Shown here: in pieces, positions 52,186 to 59,799 of the stretch
How the letters are laid out: each line of letters begins with the position of its first letter
Numbering within the stretch: position 1 is the first letter of the stretch
Source: Phycisphaerales bacterium
GTDB taxonomy: Bacteria; Planctomycetota; Phycisphaerae; Phycisphaerales; UBA1924
Assembly: GCA_020853975.1 (NCBI GenBank)
Contig: JADYXW010000010.1
Coordinates: 23,016 to 87,015, forward strand
Length of the DNA stretch: 64,000 nt
Direction of reading: 5' to 3'
The notes under the pieces: model-generated
What the model saw: only the letters and a program-made list of their open reading frames with translations
The model's database searches: none
What the model was told of the DNA's origin: nothing
Program-made: the position numbers and the translations under genes

Positions 52186-54933
52186 TTAGCGGACCCGGGC
52201 CCGAAGTTTCGCGGCTTCGGCGATGTAGGCGTCGACCCCCGCGACGGAGCGGTCTTTGAGCGGGGTGAGGAGCGCGGCTGATTGGTCGAGGAGTTCGGCG
52301 GGGCCGGGGGACTCGGCGCCCGGGTGATCCAGGCGGAACTCCGCGAGACGCAGCAGGCCCACGGCGAGGTCGAGTTCGTGACGCTCCATCGGGTCGGCCT
52401 TGGCGATCTCACGCCGGATGGCGACCACTTCCTCGAACGCAGCGGCGGCCTGGGGGTCGCTGCCCGCAGCGGCGAGCTCGGTGGCGAGGGAAAGCAGGCA
52501 GCCCGTGAGGTCGCGGCGGGCTTCGACGCTGCGCGTGTCTTCGTCGCCCAGGCGGCGGGCGATGCGGACGGCGTCCTGGTGGCTGGCAAGGGCGGCGTTG
52601 CGGGCCGCTTGCTCGCGGGCGGCGGCGGCGGGGTCGGCGGCCTTGAGTTCGGCGCAGATGCGGGCTTCTTCGGTCCACGTGAGGGCGATGTAGCGGGTGG
52701 TGACGAGTTCGTGGCGGCGGATCTCGCCGCTGACTGTATTGGCGCGGGCAAGGGCGCGGAACTCGGCAAGGGTCTTTTCGTGGGCCGCTCGGGCCTGGGC
52801 GACGTGCGCGAGGGCGGAGGCGTAGCCGGAGGCGGCGGCGGGGGCGTCACCCGCGCCGGAGGCGCGTTTCGCGAGCGTGGACGCGAGCTGGGCCCGGACC
52901 ATGGAGAGGAGGGCGCGGCAATCGGCGACGACGCCGAGGCCACGGCGGGCGTCCTCGTTCTCTCCCGCGGCGAGGATGGCGCGCCAGGCGGCGTCGGCGA
53001 GCAGGTACTGCTCGTCGGACGAGGCGAGGAGGGGAGAGACCTTGGAGTCGTCGCCTGCGGCCGCGGCGGCACGGGCTTCGAGGCGGAGGATGTCCGCAAG
53101 GGCGCGGAGCGTCCAGGCGCGGGAGTCCTGCCACTTGGTGAGGGTAAGAGGATCGGCGGGGGGCGTGCGGAGGGCGCGGTCGTAGGCGGCGATGGAGTCG
53201 GCGAAGTGCTGCCTCGCCTCGGGGAGTCTGCCCCGGAGCTGGGCTGCGCCGCCCGCGCGGTAGAGGCTGCGGGCGACGGCGGCGTGCATGCGGGCGTCGT
53301 CGGGGAAGCGTGCGAGGAGCGCGTCGCGAATCTCGCGGGCGCGGGCGTGGTTCTTTTCGGCCTCGCCTGTCTCACCAAGGCGGCGCATGTAGATGACACC
53401 CTGGAGGTCGCCGACCCGCTCGTGGGCGGAGGCGAGGTCAAGGAGCAGGTCGGGGTCGTCGCCGGCCTCGGTACGCAGCTTTTCCAGGTAGGTCTTGGCC
53501 TCCTTTAGGACGAGTTCTCTCGCGCGGGTTGCGCCGCGGAGGTACGTGAGTTCGTCGTTGATGGAGGTGATCATGACCATGGCGAGGCCGTGACCGGCGC
53601 GGAAGTTGGTTTCGGCGCGGGCTCTCTGCGCCGCCTGGGCCGCCTCCGCCGACTGGGCGGCGATGAGGGCGTCCTTCGCCCGCTGCTCGGAGCGGGCAGC
53701 TTGCCCGTACATGATGGTCATGGCCACGCTGACCACGGCGAGCATGAGGACCAGGGTGACGCCGACAGCGACGGGGACGCGGTAGCGCTTGAGCGCCTTG
53801 CCCAGCATGTAGGCGGTGCTGTCGCGCTTGGCCTCGATGGGCTCGCCCCCGAGGTATCGCTTGATGTCGCGGCCCAGCTCGCCCGCGCTCTGGTAGCGCC
53901 GTTCGCGTTCCTTGCTGAGGCACTTGAGGACGATGGTCTCGACCTCGTCGTCGACCTGGCGGCGGATGGTGCTGGGTCTGGCGGGCTCTGCGCGGAGGAT
54001 GTTGTCGAGCACATCGCGCATGTTGCCCAGGACCTTGTAGGGGAACTGGCCCGTGAGCATCTGGTAGAGCATCACGCCCAGCGAGTAGACATCGGTGCGG
54101 ACATCGATGTTGCCGGGGTGGCCCTCGGCCTGCTCGGGGCTGGCCCAGGGGAGGCTGCCCACAAACTGGCCGGTGAGGGTCATGAGGTGGGGAGCGGAGC
54201 CCCCCGGCTCGTCGACCATGTCGCCCACGGCGATCTTGGCGAGGCCGAAATCGACGACGATGGGCTCGCCGTTGGCATCGACGCGGACGTTGGAGGGTTT
54301 GAGGTCGCGGTGGATGATTCCCTTGAGGTGGGCGGCGTTGACCGCGTCGCAGATCTTGCCGAAGAGGCGGAGGGTCTCGTCAACGCCGAGCTTCTTGTCG
54401 GTGACCAGTTCGTCAAGCGAGCGGCCCGAGATGTAGTCCATGACGTAGAAGAAGGAGCCGTCGGAGGTGGCGCCGCTGTCATGGATGCGAACGATGTTGG
54501 GGTGGTTGAGCTGGCCCAGGACCTGGACTTCGCGCTCGAAGCGGGAGCGGCCCGTGGACCCTGTGAAGGGCCCGCCGTGGAGGAGCTTGATGGCGACCTT
54601 GCGCTTGGTGGAGTTCTGAATAGCTTGGTAGACGACGCCCTGGCCCCCCCGATGGATCTCCCGGAGGACTTCGTAGCCGGGGAACGCGTCGGGGCTTGGG
54701 AGGTCGCCCGCGAACATGCCGGGCTTTGAGCCGCTCTTGGGCGAGGCCTGCTGTATGGCGTCGGCGATGAGGTCCTTGAGGGGGCGCGAGCCGGACCCGG
54801 GCTTGGGCTTGTCACCCGAAGGGTTCGGGCCGGGGGGTTGTGTAGGCTCGTCGTGGGGCACGTGAGGAGTCCGGTGCGCGGCGTGCGACGGCACGCCCCC
54901 TCGGCGATGCCGTCCACGCATGGGTGCGATCAT
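52186..54933 (-). CDS. Membrane Ser/Thr protein kinase with TPR-like periplasmic domain
   Basis: 915 residues. Kinase domain about 85-365 with glycine loop IHRGGQGVVY (93-102), Lys116 (VAIKLL), HRDLKPSN (208-215), DFG (228-230) and SPE (265-267): all catalytic residues are present. One membrane helix (about 385-409) follows, then about 500 helical, Ala-rich residues with weak TPR-like repeats, which would lie outside the cytoplasm. The gene is 129 bases downstream of an ECF sigma gene on the same strand, a pairing often seen in Planctomycetes. Start is uncertain: ATG 54933 or ATG 54921; a TAGCAT hexamer (54932-54937, minus) ends 10 bases before the latter and would favour it. Confidence 0.88.
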   Translation of the reverse strand: MIAPMRGRHRRGGVPSHAAHRTPHVPHDEPTQPPGPNPSGDKPKPGSGSRPLKDLIADAIQQASPKSGSKPGMFAGDLPSPDAFPGYEVLREIHRGGQGVVYQAIQNSTKRKVAIKLLHGGPFTGSTGRSRFEREVQVLGQLNHPNIVRIHDSGATSDGSFFYVMDYISGRSLDELVTDKKLGVDETLRLFGKICDAVNAAHLKGIIHRDLKPSNVRVDANGEPIVVDFGLAKIAVGDMVDEPGGSAPHLMTLTGQFVGSLPWASPEQAEGHPGNIDVRTDVYSLGVMLYQMLTGQFPYKVLGNMRDVLDNILRAEPARPSTIRRQVDDEVETIVLKCLSKERERRYQSAGELGRDIKRYLGGEPIEAKRDSTAYMLGKALKRYRVPVAVGVTLVLMLAVVSVAMTIMYGQAARSEQRAKDALIAAQSAEAAQAAQRARAETNFRAGHGLAMVMITSINDELTYLRGATRARELVLKEAKTYLEKLRTEAGDDPDLLLDLASAHERVGDLQGVIYMRRLGETGEAEKNHARAREIRDALLARFPDDARMHAAVARSLYRAGGAAQLRGRLPEARQHFADSIAAYDRALRTPPADPLTLTKWQDSRAWTLRALADILRLEARAAAAAGDDSKVSPLLASSDEQYLLADAAWRAILAAGENEDARRGLGVVADCRALLSMVRAQLASTLAKRASGAGDAPAAASGYASALAHVAQARAAHEKTLAEFRALARANTVSGEIRRHELVTTRYIALTWTEEARICAELKAADPAAAAREQAARNAALASHQDAVRIARRLGDEDTRSVEARRDLTGCLLSLATELAAAGSDPQAAAAFEEVVAIRREIAKADPMERHELDLAVGLLRLAEFRLDHPGAESPGPAELLDQSAALLTPLKDRSVAGVDAYIAEAAKLRARVR

Positions 54934-55062
54934 GCTACCAACCCGTCGTCCCGCCGGGGCGCCCCTCCGGCCGCCCTCGGCCGGGAACGACGTAGACACC
55001 ATCCCCTCCGGACGGTGGGAGCCCCCCTCTCCGAGGAGTAGAACGGAGCGGGCGGGCGGAAC

Positions 55063-55698
55063 TCACGCTTGCTGAGAAAAAAAGTTTCCGGCCGGTCCCA
55101 TGGCCTCGCGGAGGCGGTCGTGGGCGCGGGCCCGGAGCATGAAGACAGCACCCTCGGAGCGGCCCAGTTCCTTGGAAACTTCGTCGATGGACTTGCCGTC
55201 GAGGTCGTAGAGGCGGATGACGCGCTCGTAATCAGAGGGGAGAAGGCGGAGGGCGGATTCCATGTGGGAGATGGCCTCACCCTTGGCGGCGTGGCGGCTT
55301 GGGGTGGTGAGGCTGCCGCTGAGCACGTCTATGAGCGCCATCATGGACTCGTGGCCATTGCGGGGGCCGGCGGTGACGCGTTTGGACGGGTCCGGGCGGC
55401 GGGCGGCTTCGAGGGCGCGGATGGCGTCGATCAGGTTGTTTTCGGCGAGGCGGGTGAGCCAGGCCTGGAAGCCGCTGACTCCACCGCTGCCAAAGCGGGA
55501 GATGCGGAGGACGGCCTCGAGGTAGGTGACCTGCATGACGTCGTCGGCGTCGAGGCTGGAGCGGAGGTGCGGCCCGATCCGGCTCTCGATGCGCGCGTGG
55601 ACGCGGGGGCCGAGCTCTTCAAGGACGGCGGCGAGAGCGGCGGTGTCTCCACGCGTCGCCTTGGCGAGGAGCGCTTCGGTATCGGGGGGGGTAGTCAT
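55063..55698 (-). CDS. ECF-family RNA polymerase sigma factor
   Basis: 211 residues. Region 2 is in about 40-90 (LDADDVMQVTYLEAVLRISRF) and region 4 in about 140-195 (LPSDYERVIRLYDLDGKSIDEV, then SKELGRSEGAVFMLRARAHDRL), with the expected helix-turn-helix. No anti-sigma factor follows; instead a Ser/Thr kinase gene does, so control by phosphorylation is a reasonable inference for this planctomycete sigma type. ATG 55698 has GCGGAG 7 bases upstream. Confidence 0.92.
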   Translation of the reverse strand: MTTPPDTEALLAKATRGDTAALAAVLEELGPRVHARIESRIGPHLRSSLDADDVMQVTYLEAVLRISRFGSGGVSGFQAWLTRLAENNLIDAIRALEAARRPDPSKRVTAGPRNGHESMMALIDVLSGSLTTPSRHAAKGEAISHMESALRLLPSDYERVIRLYDLDGKSIDEVSKELGRSEGAVFMLRARAHDRLREAMGPAGNFFSQQA

Positions 55699-55765
55699 GA
55701 TGCCGCTCCGCGAGGTCGAGAGTGGAACGCCGGACCGGGCCCGCACTCACGTGATTCTACGGGAT

Positions 55766-56425
55766 TCAGGCGACGAGGGCGATGGTGAAGCCGTCGTAGC
55801 CCTTGACGCCAACCGTTTGGAGCGTGGTACACATGACACGGCGGTCGGAAGCGAGCGAGGCGGCGAAGCGGCGGACTCCCTCGACCGACGGGTCTTCTCC
55901 TGACGCGTCGAGAACCTTGCCATCACGGACGACATTGTCCACGATGAGGACCGCGCCCGGGAGGGCCATGCGGACGGCGAGATCGAAGTACTCGGGGATG
56001 CCTGCCTTGTCGGCGTCGATGAAAGCGAGGTCGATGCGGTGGCCCCGGGCGTGGAGCGTGCGCATGGCGTCGAGCGCGGGGCCCTCGATGAGCGTGACGC
56101 GATCGAGGAGGCCGGCGGTGGCGAGGTTGGAGCGGGCCACACAGGCGTGGCGGGGATCGAGTTCGAGCGTGGTGAGCCGGCCCTGCGGAGCCATGCCCCG
56201 GGCCAGGCAGATGGTGCTGTAGGCTGCGAGGGTGCCAACCTCCAGGATCGAGGTTGCGGCGCGGAGTTGCGCCAGCATCGTGAGAAGCCTGCCCTGGAGC
56301 GGTGAGACGTGGATGGGCGGGAGGCCAGCGGCGGCAGCGGCGCCGAGTGCCGCGGAGAGGACGGCGTCGGACGCGCCGGTGGCGGCTTCGAAGTAGCGGT
56401 CGACGGCCTCCCAGGTGTGGTGCAT
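55766..56425 (-). CDS. Class I SAM-dependent O-methyltransferase (caffeoyl-CoA/catechol type)
   Basis: 219 residues. Motifs: ILEVGTLAAYSTICLA (SAM loop, Glu-Val-Gly-Thr), LTTLELDP, FIDADKAGIPEYFD and VDNVVRDGKVLD, the metal-binding segments of the type-3 O-methyltransferase family. The substrate is not predictable. ATG 56425 has GGAG upstream; TAGCGT on the minus strand about 24 bases before it may be the -10 box. Confidence 0.9.
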   Translation of the reverse strand: MHHTWEAVDRYFEAATGASDAVLSAALGAAAAAGLPPIHVSPLQGRLLTMLAQLRAATSILEVGTLAAYSTICLARGMAPQGRLTTLELDPRHACVARSNLATAGLLDRVTLIEGPALDAMRTLHARGHRIDLAFIDADKAGIPEYFDLAVRMALPGAVLIVDNVVRDGKVLDASGEDPSVEGVRRFAASLASDRRVMCTTLQTVGVKGYDGFTIALVA

Positions 56426-56469
56426 GATCGGCTCCGGGTGAGGGAAACGCTACGCCCGGCGCCGGGTCT

Positions 56470-56475
56470 TAGGAT
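56470..56475 (+). promoter_or_regulatory. -10-like element of the 92-residue gene, leaderless
   Basis: TAGGAT ends 6 bases before ATG 56482 (GTCGCC between), with no Shine-Dalgarno. Confidence 0.45.
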
Positions 56476-56481
56476 GTCGCC

Positions 56482-56760
56482 ATGGAAACAACGACACCGG
56501 GCGCGGGCGGGGGGGAAGGGTCGGCGGAATCGGCGCGCGAGCTGGAACTGAAGCAGGCGTTCAACGCGTTCAAGAAGCGGCTGAAGCTCACGAAGCTCGA
56601 CCACGAGTCGAGGCTGGGTGCATCGCGACCAATGACCAGCGGCAAGAAGACCGAGGGGATGGGGATCGTCCCGCCGAACCAGTTCCCACGCGAGATATGG
56701 CAGGAGCTCGCGAAGCAGGGGAAGATCAAGGACATGGGCGGCGGGTTCTACTCGATGTGA
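56482..56760 (+). CDS. Small conserved-looking hypothetical protein
   Basis: 92 residues, not recognised. The N-terminal 20 residues are Gly/Glu-rich and probably disordered. Residues 22-45 form a basic helix (ELELKQAFNAFKKRLKLTKLDHESRLG), and the C-terminal half (IVPPNQFPREIWQELAKQGKIKDMGGGFYSM) looks like a compact conserved motif. No membrane segment or signal. Codon use matches its neighbours. Confidence 0.75.
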   Translation: METTTPGAGGGEGSAESARELELKQAFNAFKKRLKLTKLDHESRLGASRPMTSGKKTEGMGIVPPNQFPREIWQELAKQGKIKDMGGGFYSM

Positions 56761-56802
56761 TGGGCGTCCGGGCGGTGGGCGCACGACCCAGGAGAGGCTG
56801 TG

Positions 56803-57207
56803 ATGTCTGCGGCGAATGTGAAGACCGTCCGGGGGATCTACGAGGCGTTCGGACGCGGGGACGTGTCGGCGGTGCTGGGGGCGTTCAGCTCCGGGATCGT
56901 GTGGAACGAGGCGGAGAACTTCCGGTACGCGGACGGAAACCCGTACGTGGGGCCGGAGGCGGTGCTGCACGGGGTGTTCGCGCGGTGCGCGGGCGAGTGG
57001 GACGGGTTCGCGGTGGACGTGGGCGAGGTGCTGGATGCGGGGGACACGGTGGTGGTTCTGGGTAGGTACAAGGGCACGTTCAGGGCGACGGGTCGGCCCC
57101 AGCACACGCAGTTCGCGCACGTGTGGCGGCTGGAGGGCGGAAAGGTGACGCGGTTCCAGCAGTACGCGGACACGCTGCAGGTGGCAAGGGTCTGCGGGAC
57201 GGCCTGA
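56803..57207 (+). CDS. SnoaL/NTF2-like family protein
   Basis: 134 residues with the cone-shaped NTF2-like pattern: NVKTVRGIYEAFGRGDVSAVLGAF, then W-x-E-x-E-N-F, a central VLDAGDTVVVLGRYKGTFRATG strand pair and the HVWRLEGGKVTRFQQYADT ending. Such proteins are small enzymes or ligand-binding proteins; no substrate can be named. ATG 56803 (preceded by an in-frame GTG at 56800) has AGGAGAGG upstream. A short terminator-like hairpin follows. Confidence 0.85.
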   Translation: MSAANVKTVRGIYEAFGRGDVSAVLGAFSSGIVWNEAENFRYADGNPYVGPEAVLHGVFARCAGEWDGFAVDVGEVLDAGDTVVVLGRYKGTFRATGRPQHTQFAHVWRLEGGKVTRFQQYADTLQVARVCGTA

Positions 57208-57214
57208 CTCGGGC

Positions 57215-57237
57215 GGCCCGCCCTGGGCCTTCTTTGT
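57215..57237 (+). terminator. Probable short terminator after the SnoaL-like gene
   Basis: GGCCC pairs with GGGCC (5 bp, loop GCCCT) followed by TTCTTTGTTT. The stem is short, and the T-rich tail runs into the next promoter's -35. Confidence 0.5.
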
Positions 57238-57279
57238 TTGACACACGTTCAACCATGTGGTATAGTAAACCACATGGTT
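57238..57279 (+). promoter_or_regulatory. Consensus promoter embedded in a perfect inverted-repeat operator (arsR)
   Basis: TTGACA (57238-57243), 17 bases, TATAGT (57261-57266): a near-perfect housekeeping promoter, rare in this GC-rich DNA. The arms AACCATGTGG (57251-57260) and CCACATGGTT (57270-57279) are a perfect 10-bp inverted repeat with a 9-base spacer that contains the -10 box. The start codon ATG (57274-57276) is inside the right arm, 7 bases after the -10, so the mRNA should be leaderless. Autorepression is strongly suggested. Confidence 0.82.
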
Positions 57280-57657
57280 TCAACACGCGGCACGAGGCTG
57301 GACCGGGTCTTTCACGCCCTTTCGCACCCGGCAAGGCGGGACATGATCCGGCGTCTGGCGGGGGGCGAGCGGAACCTCACCTCGCTGGCGGGGCCGCTGC
57401 GGATGACATTTCCCGCGGCGTCGAAGCACGTGAGGGTGCTGGAGCGGGCGGGGCTGGTGACACGGCGCATCTCGGGGCGGGAGCACCTCTGCCGCCTGAG
57501 GGCGGCGCCGCTGGGGGAGGCGGCGCGGTGGACGGAGCAGTTCCGGGCGCACTGGGAGGAGCGGTTCAGGGCGATGGACGGGGTGCTGGAGGAGATGAAG
57601 GCGGCGGAAGAGGACACCCAGGGTGAACGCCGCCGTGCAGGCGGAAGGCGGGGCTGA
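57274..57657 (+). CDS. ArsR-family transcriptional regulator
   Basis: 127 residues. Winged helix: FHALSHPARRDMIRRLAGGERNLTSLAGPL, then MTFPAASKHVRVLERAGLVTRRISGREHLCRL (in blocks), the recognition helix being about residues 40-62. The metal-binding ELCVCDL motif of ArsR/SmtB is absent, so it is the non-metal type that commonly sits next to an SRPBCC gene, as here. The C-terminal 25 residues are Glu/Arg-rich. ATG 57274 is set by the embedded promoter; it probably represses itself and the following genes. Confidence 0.92.
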   Translation: MVSTRGTRLDRVFHALSHPARRDMIRRLAGGERNLTSLAGPLRMTFPAASKHVRVLERAGLVTRRISGREHLCRLRAAPLGEAARWTEQFRAHWEERFRAMDGVLEEMKAAEEDTQGERRRAGGRRG

Positions 57658-57679
57658 GCACATGATCGAAGGAGAGCAC

Positions 57680-58171
57680 ATGACCAGGACCGGGCCGCAG
57701 GTATCGACCCCCACTGACACAACCATCGTGATGGCGCGTGAGTTTCGAGCACCGCGACGGCTGGTGTGGGACGCCATGACGAGGCCGGACCTGATGCGGA
57801 AGTGGCTCTTCTCGCCCCCGGGCTGGGCGATGACGCGCTGCGAGGGGGACGTGCGCGTAGGCGGCAGTTACCGCTGGGAATGGTCGGACGGGGAGAACGA
57901 CCCCGCGCTGTCCATTCACGGCGAGTACACCGAGGTTCGCCCACCCGAGCGGCTCGTCCACACGGAGACGATGGAGATGAGCCGGTGCGGCCCGTGCGGA
58001 ACGCTGGTGGCGGCGCTGGACCTGGAAGAAGCCGGCGGGGTGACGCGGATGCGCATGACCCTGACGTTTGAGACGCGAGAGGCGCGGGACGGGGCGCTCA
58101 AGTCCGGGATGGAGCAGGGCATGGAGGCGGGGTACCGGACGCTGGATGCGCAGCTCGCGGCCCGGGTGTAG
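57680..58171 (+). CDS. SRPBCC (AHSA1-like) domain protein
   Basis: 163 residues. START/AHSA1-type ligand-binding fold: VMAREFRAPRRLVWDAMTRPDLMRKW (in blocks), GWAMTRCEGDVRVGGSYRWEW, GEYTEVRPPERLVHTE and the closing GMEQGMEAGYRTLDAQL. Members bind hydrophobic molecules or act in regulation with a partner ArsR. ATG 57680 has GAAGGAG upstream; two earlier in-frame starts are weaker. It lies 22 bases after arsR and should be in the same operon. Confidence 0.9.
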   Translation: MTRTGPQVSTPTDTTIVMAREFRAPRRLVWDAMTRPDLMRKWLFSPPGWAMTRCEGDVRVGGSYRWEWSDGENDPALSIHGEYTEVRPPERLVHTETMEMSRCGPCGTLVAALDLEEAGGVTRMRMTLTFETREARDGALKSGMEQGMEAGYRTLDAQLAARV

Positions 58172-58232
58172 ATCTCGGCGGATCGAAGCAGGATTGGAAC
58201 CTTCGCCGGACGGCGGGCCTCTCACTCTGTGT

Positions 58233-58252
58233 GGGGCGCGTAGCAGCGCCCC
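58233..58252 (+). promoter_or_regulatory. Hairpin before the YeeE/YedE genes
   Basis: GGGGCGC pairs perfectly with GCGCCCC (7 bp, loop GTAGCA), ending 2 bases before GGAGG of the next gene. It may influence translation or mark partial termination. Confidence 0.35.
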
Positions 58253-58265
58253 CTGGAGGTGCCGC

Positions 58266-58841
58266 ATGGTCGGGTTTCTGCGCAGGCCGAGGTGGTCGCC
58301 CTATGTGGTCGGCATCGGCATCGGTGTGCTGAGCTGGGCGACGTTCTATTTCATGGGCAAGGCGCTCGGAACGAGCACCTCGTTCGTGGGAGCCGCGGGC
58401 TCGGCGGTCTGCACGATCGCACCGGAGCACGTGGCGGAGAACGCGTACTACGTGAAGGAGTATGGGGCGAAGGGGGGCGGGTTCAAGCCGATCTTCGACT
58501 GGCAGATGGCCCTGGACATCTCGCTGGTGCTGGGGGCGTTCCTGGCGGCGGTGTTGGGGCGGACGTTCAGGGCCGAGAGCGTGCCGACGCTGTGGGCGGA
58601 ACGGTTCGGCCCGTCGGTCGGGAAGCGGTACGCCGCGGCATTCGTCGGGGGATTCATCCTGATCTTCGGCGCTCGGATGGCGGGCGGGTGCACGAGCGGG
58701 CACGGCATCTCGGGCGGGCTGCAGCTCGCGGTATCGAGCTGGACGTTCTTCGTGAGCATGTTCGTGAGCGGCGTGGTCGCGGCGGCGGTGCTGTTCGGAT
58801 TCGGGGCACGGGGCGCGGGGAAGGGGGTGAGCCATGTTTGA
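58266..58841 (+). CDS. YeeE/YedE (DUF395) family transporter, first half
   Basis: 191 residues with four or five membrane helices. The motif GARMAGGCTSGHGISGG (Cys142) is the family's conserved cysteine site, which in the thiosulfate transporter TsuA guides sulfur substrates. The long family is often split into two genes, as here. The N-terminal loop has cysteine 49 (GSAVCTIAPEHVAENAYYVKEYG). ATG 58266 has GGAGG upstream. It overlaps the next gene by 8 bases. Confidence 0.88.
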   Translation: MVGFLRRPRWSPYVVGIGIGVLSWATFYFMGKALGTSTSFVGAAGSAVCTIAPEHVAENAYYVKEYGAKGGGFKPIFDWQMALDISLVLGAFLAAVLGRTFRAESVPTLWAERFGPSVGKRYAAAFVGGFILIFGARMAGGCTSGHGISGGLQLAVSSWTFFVSMFVSGVVAAAVLFGFGARGAGKGVSHV

Positions 58842-59403
58842 GCAGTTCTTTGCGGACCCCAGGACAGTTCTGCTGGGCACGATCACGGGGCTGGTGTTCG
58901 GGTTCCTGCTGCAGAAGGGGGGCGTGACGCGGTACAACGTCATTGTCAACCAGTTCAGGTTCAGGGATTTCACGGTGCTCAAGACGATGCTCACCGCGAT
59001 CGTGGTGGGCGCCGTGGGCGTCTACGCGATGCTGCAGTTCGGCATGATCAAGGGGCTGAGTGTGAAGAGCGCGGAACTCGCGATGAACGCGGGGGGCGGG
59101 CTGGTCTTTGGGGTCGGCATGGTGCTGCTGGGCTATTGCCCGGGGACGGCGCTGGCGGCGGTCGGGCAGGGCTCTCGGGACGCGGCGGTGGGAATCCTGG
59201 GTGCGCTCGTGGGAGCGGCGGTGTACGCGGAGGCCTATCCGTGGCTGGCGCGGGTGGTCGAGCCGGTGTGGAAGTTCGGCAAGGTGACGTTCGCGGACGT
59301 CACGTACGTGTCGCCCTGGTGGTTCATCGCGGGGCTCGCTGCGTTCGCGATCGGGTTGTTTGTGGTGCTGGAGAAGCGGGAACGTCGCGGTGCGGTCGTG
59401 TAA
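58834..59403 (+). CDS. YeeE/YedE (DUF395) family transporter, second half
   Basis: 189 residues, about five membrane helices. The second family motif is LLGYCPGTALAAVGQGSRDA (Cys102). It starts inside the end of the previous gene (8-base overlap; ATG 58834 with GGGGGTGAG upstream), so the two halves are made together and presumably form one channel for thiosulfate or a related sulfur compound. The next gene encodes a DUF2892 protein, a frequent partner of sulfur-transfer genes. Confidence 0.9.
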   Translation: MFEQFFADPRTVLLGTITGLVFGFLLQKGGVTRYNVIVNQFRFRDFTVLKTMLTAIVVGAVGVYAMLQFGMIKGLSVKSAELAMNAGGGLVFGVGMVLLGYCPGTALAAVGQGSRDAAVGILGALVGAAVYAEAYPWLARVVEPVWKFGKVTFADVTYVSPWWFIAGLAAFAIGLFVVLEKRERRGAVV

Positions 59404-59450
59404 CAGAGGGTGCCAGGCCGCGTGTCACGCGGGCCGTCGGAGCGAATCGG

Positions 59451-59675
59451 ATGTGCGGATGCAAGAACGTCGGCGGTGCGGATCGTGCCGTGAGGCTCGT
59501 GATCGGGATCGCGGCGCTGGTCCTGGCGTTCACGATGCTGGGGGTGACGGAGGGTGCGGCCCTGGGCATTGCGGCGGCGGTGGTTGGGGTCATCATGCTG
59601 CTGACGGCGGCGCCGGGGATGTGCCCGCTGTACCTGCCCTTGAAGCTCTCGGCCTGCCGCGTCACACGGACGTGA
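59451..59675 (+). CDS. DUF2892 small membrane protein
   Basis: 74 residues. It begins MCGCKNVGGADRAVRLVIG, has two membrane helices (about 16-33 and 39-56) and ends CPLYLPLKLSACR. The 'NVG..DR..R...G' start and the late 'CP.Y' are the DUF2892 pattern (as in the membrane part of YgaP). Cysteines 2, 4, 62 and 71 may handle sulfur. It follows the YeeE/YedE pair by 47 bases. ATG 59451 chosen; a longer frame runs through the transporter gene. Confidence 0.78.
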   Translation: MCGCKNVGGADRAVRLVIGIAALVLAFTMLGVTEGAALGIAAAVVGVIMLLTAAPGMCPLYLPLKLSACRVTRT

Positions 59676-59799
59676 CGCGCGAGTGACAGGCAAGTGACCT
59701 GCTCGTGACGCCCGGACGGCACCAAGGGGAGGGTTTCACCTGCGCGCTCGGAGCCCGGACGGGTACGCTGATGGGGTTCATCCAAGAGGGGCCCCGCAC

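Noticed and set aside
58266..59403. Frameshift splitting one YeeE/YedE gene
   Set aside because: Each half has its own start, ribosome-binding site and complete motif; two-gene versions of this family are common.
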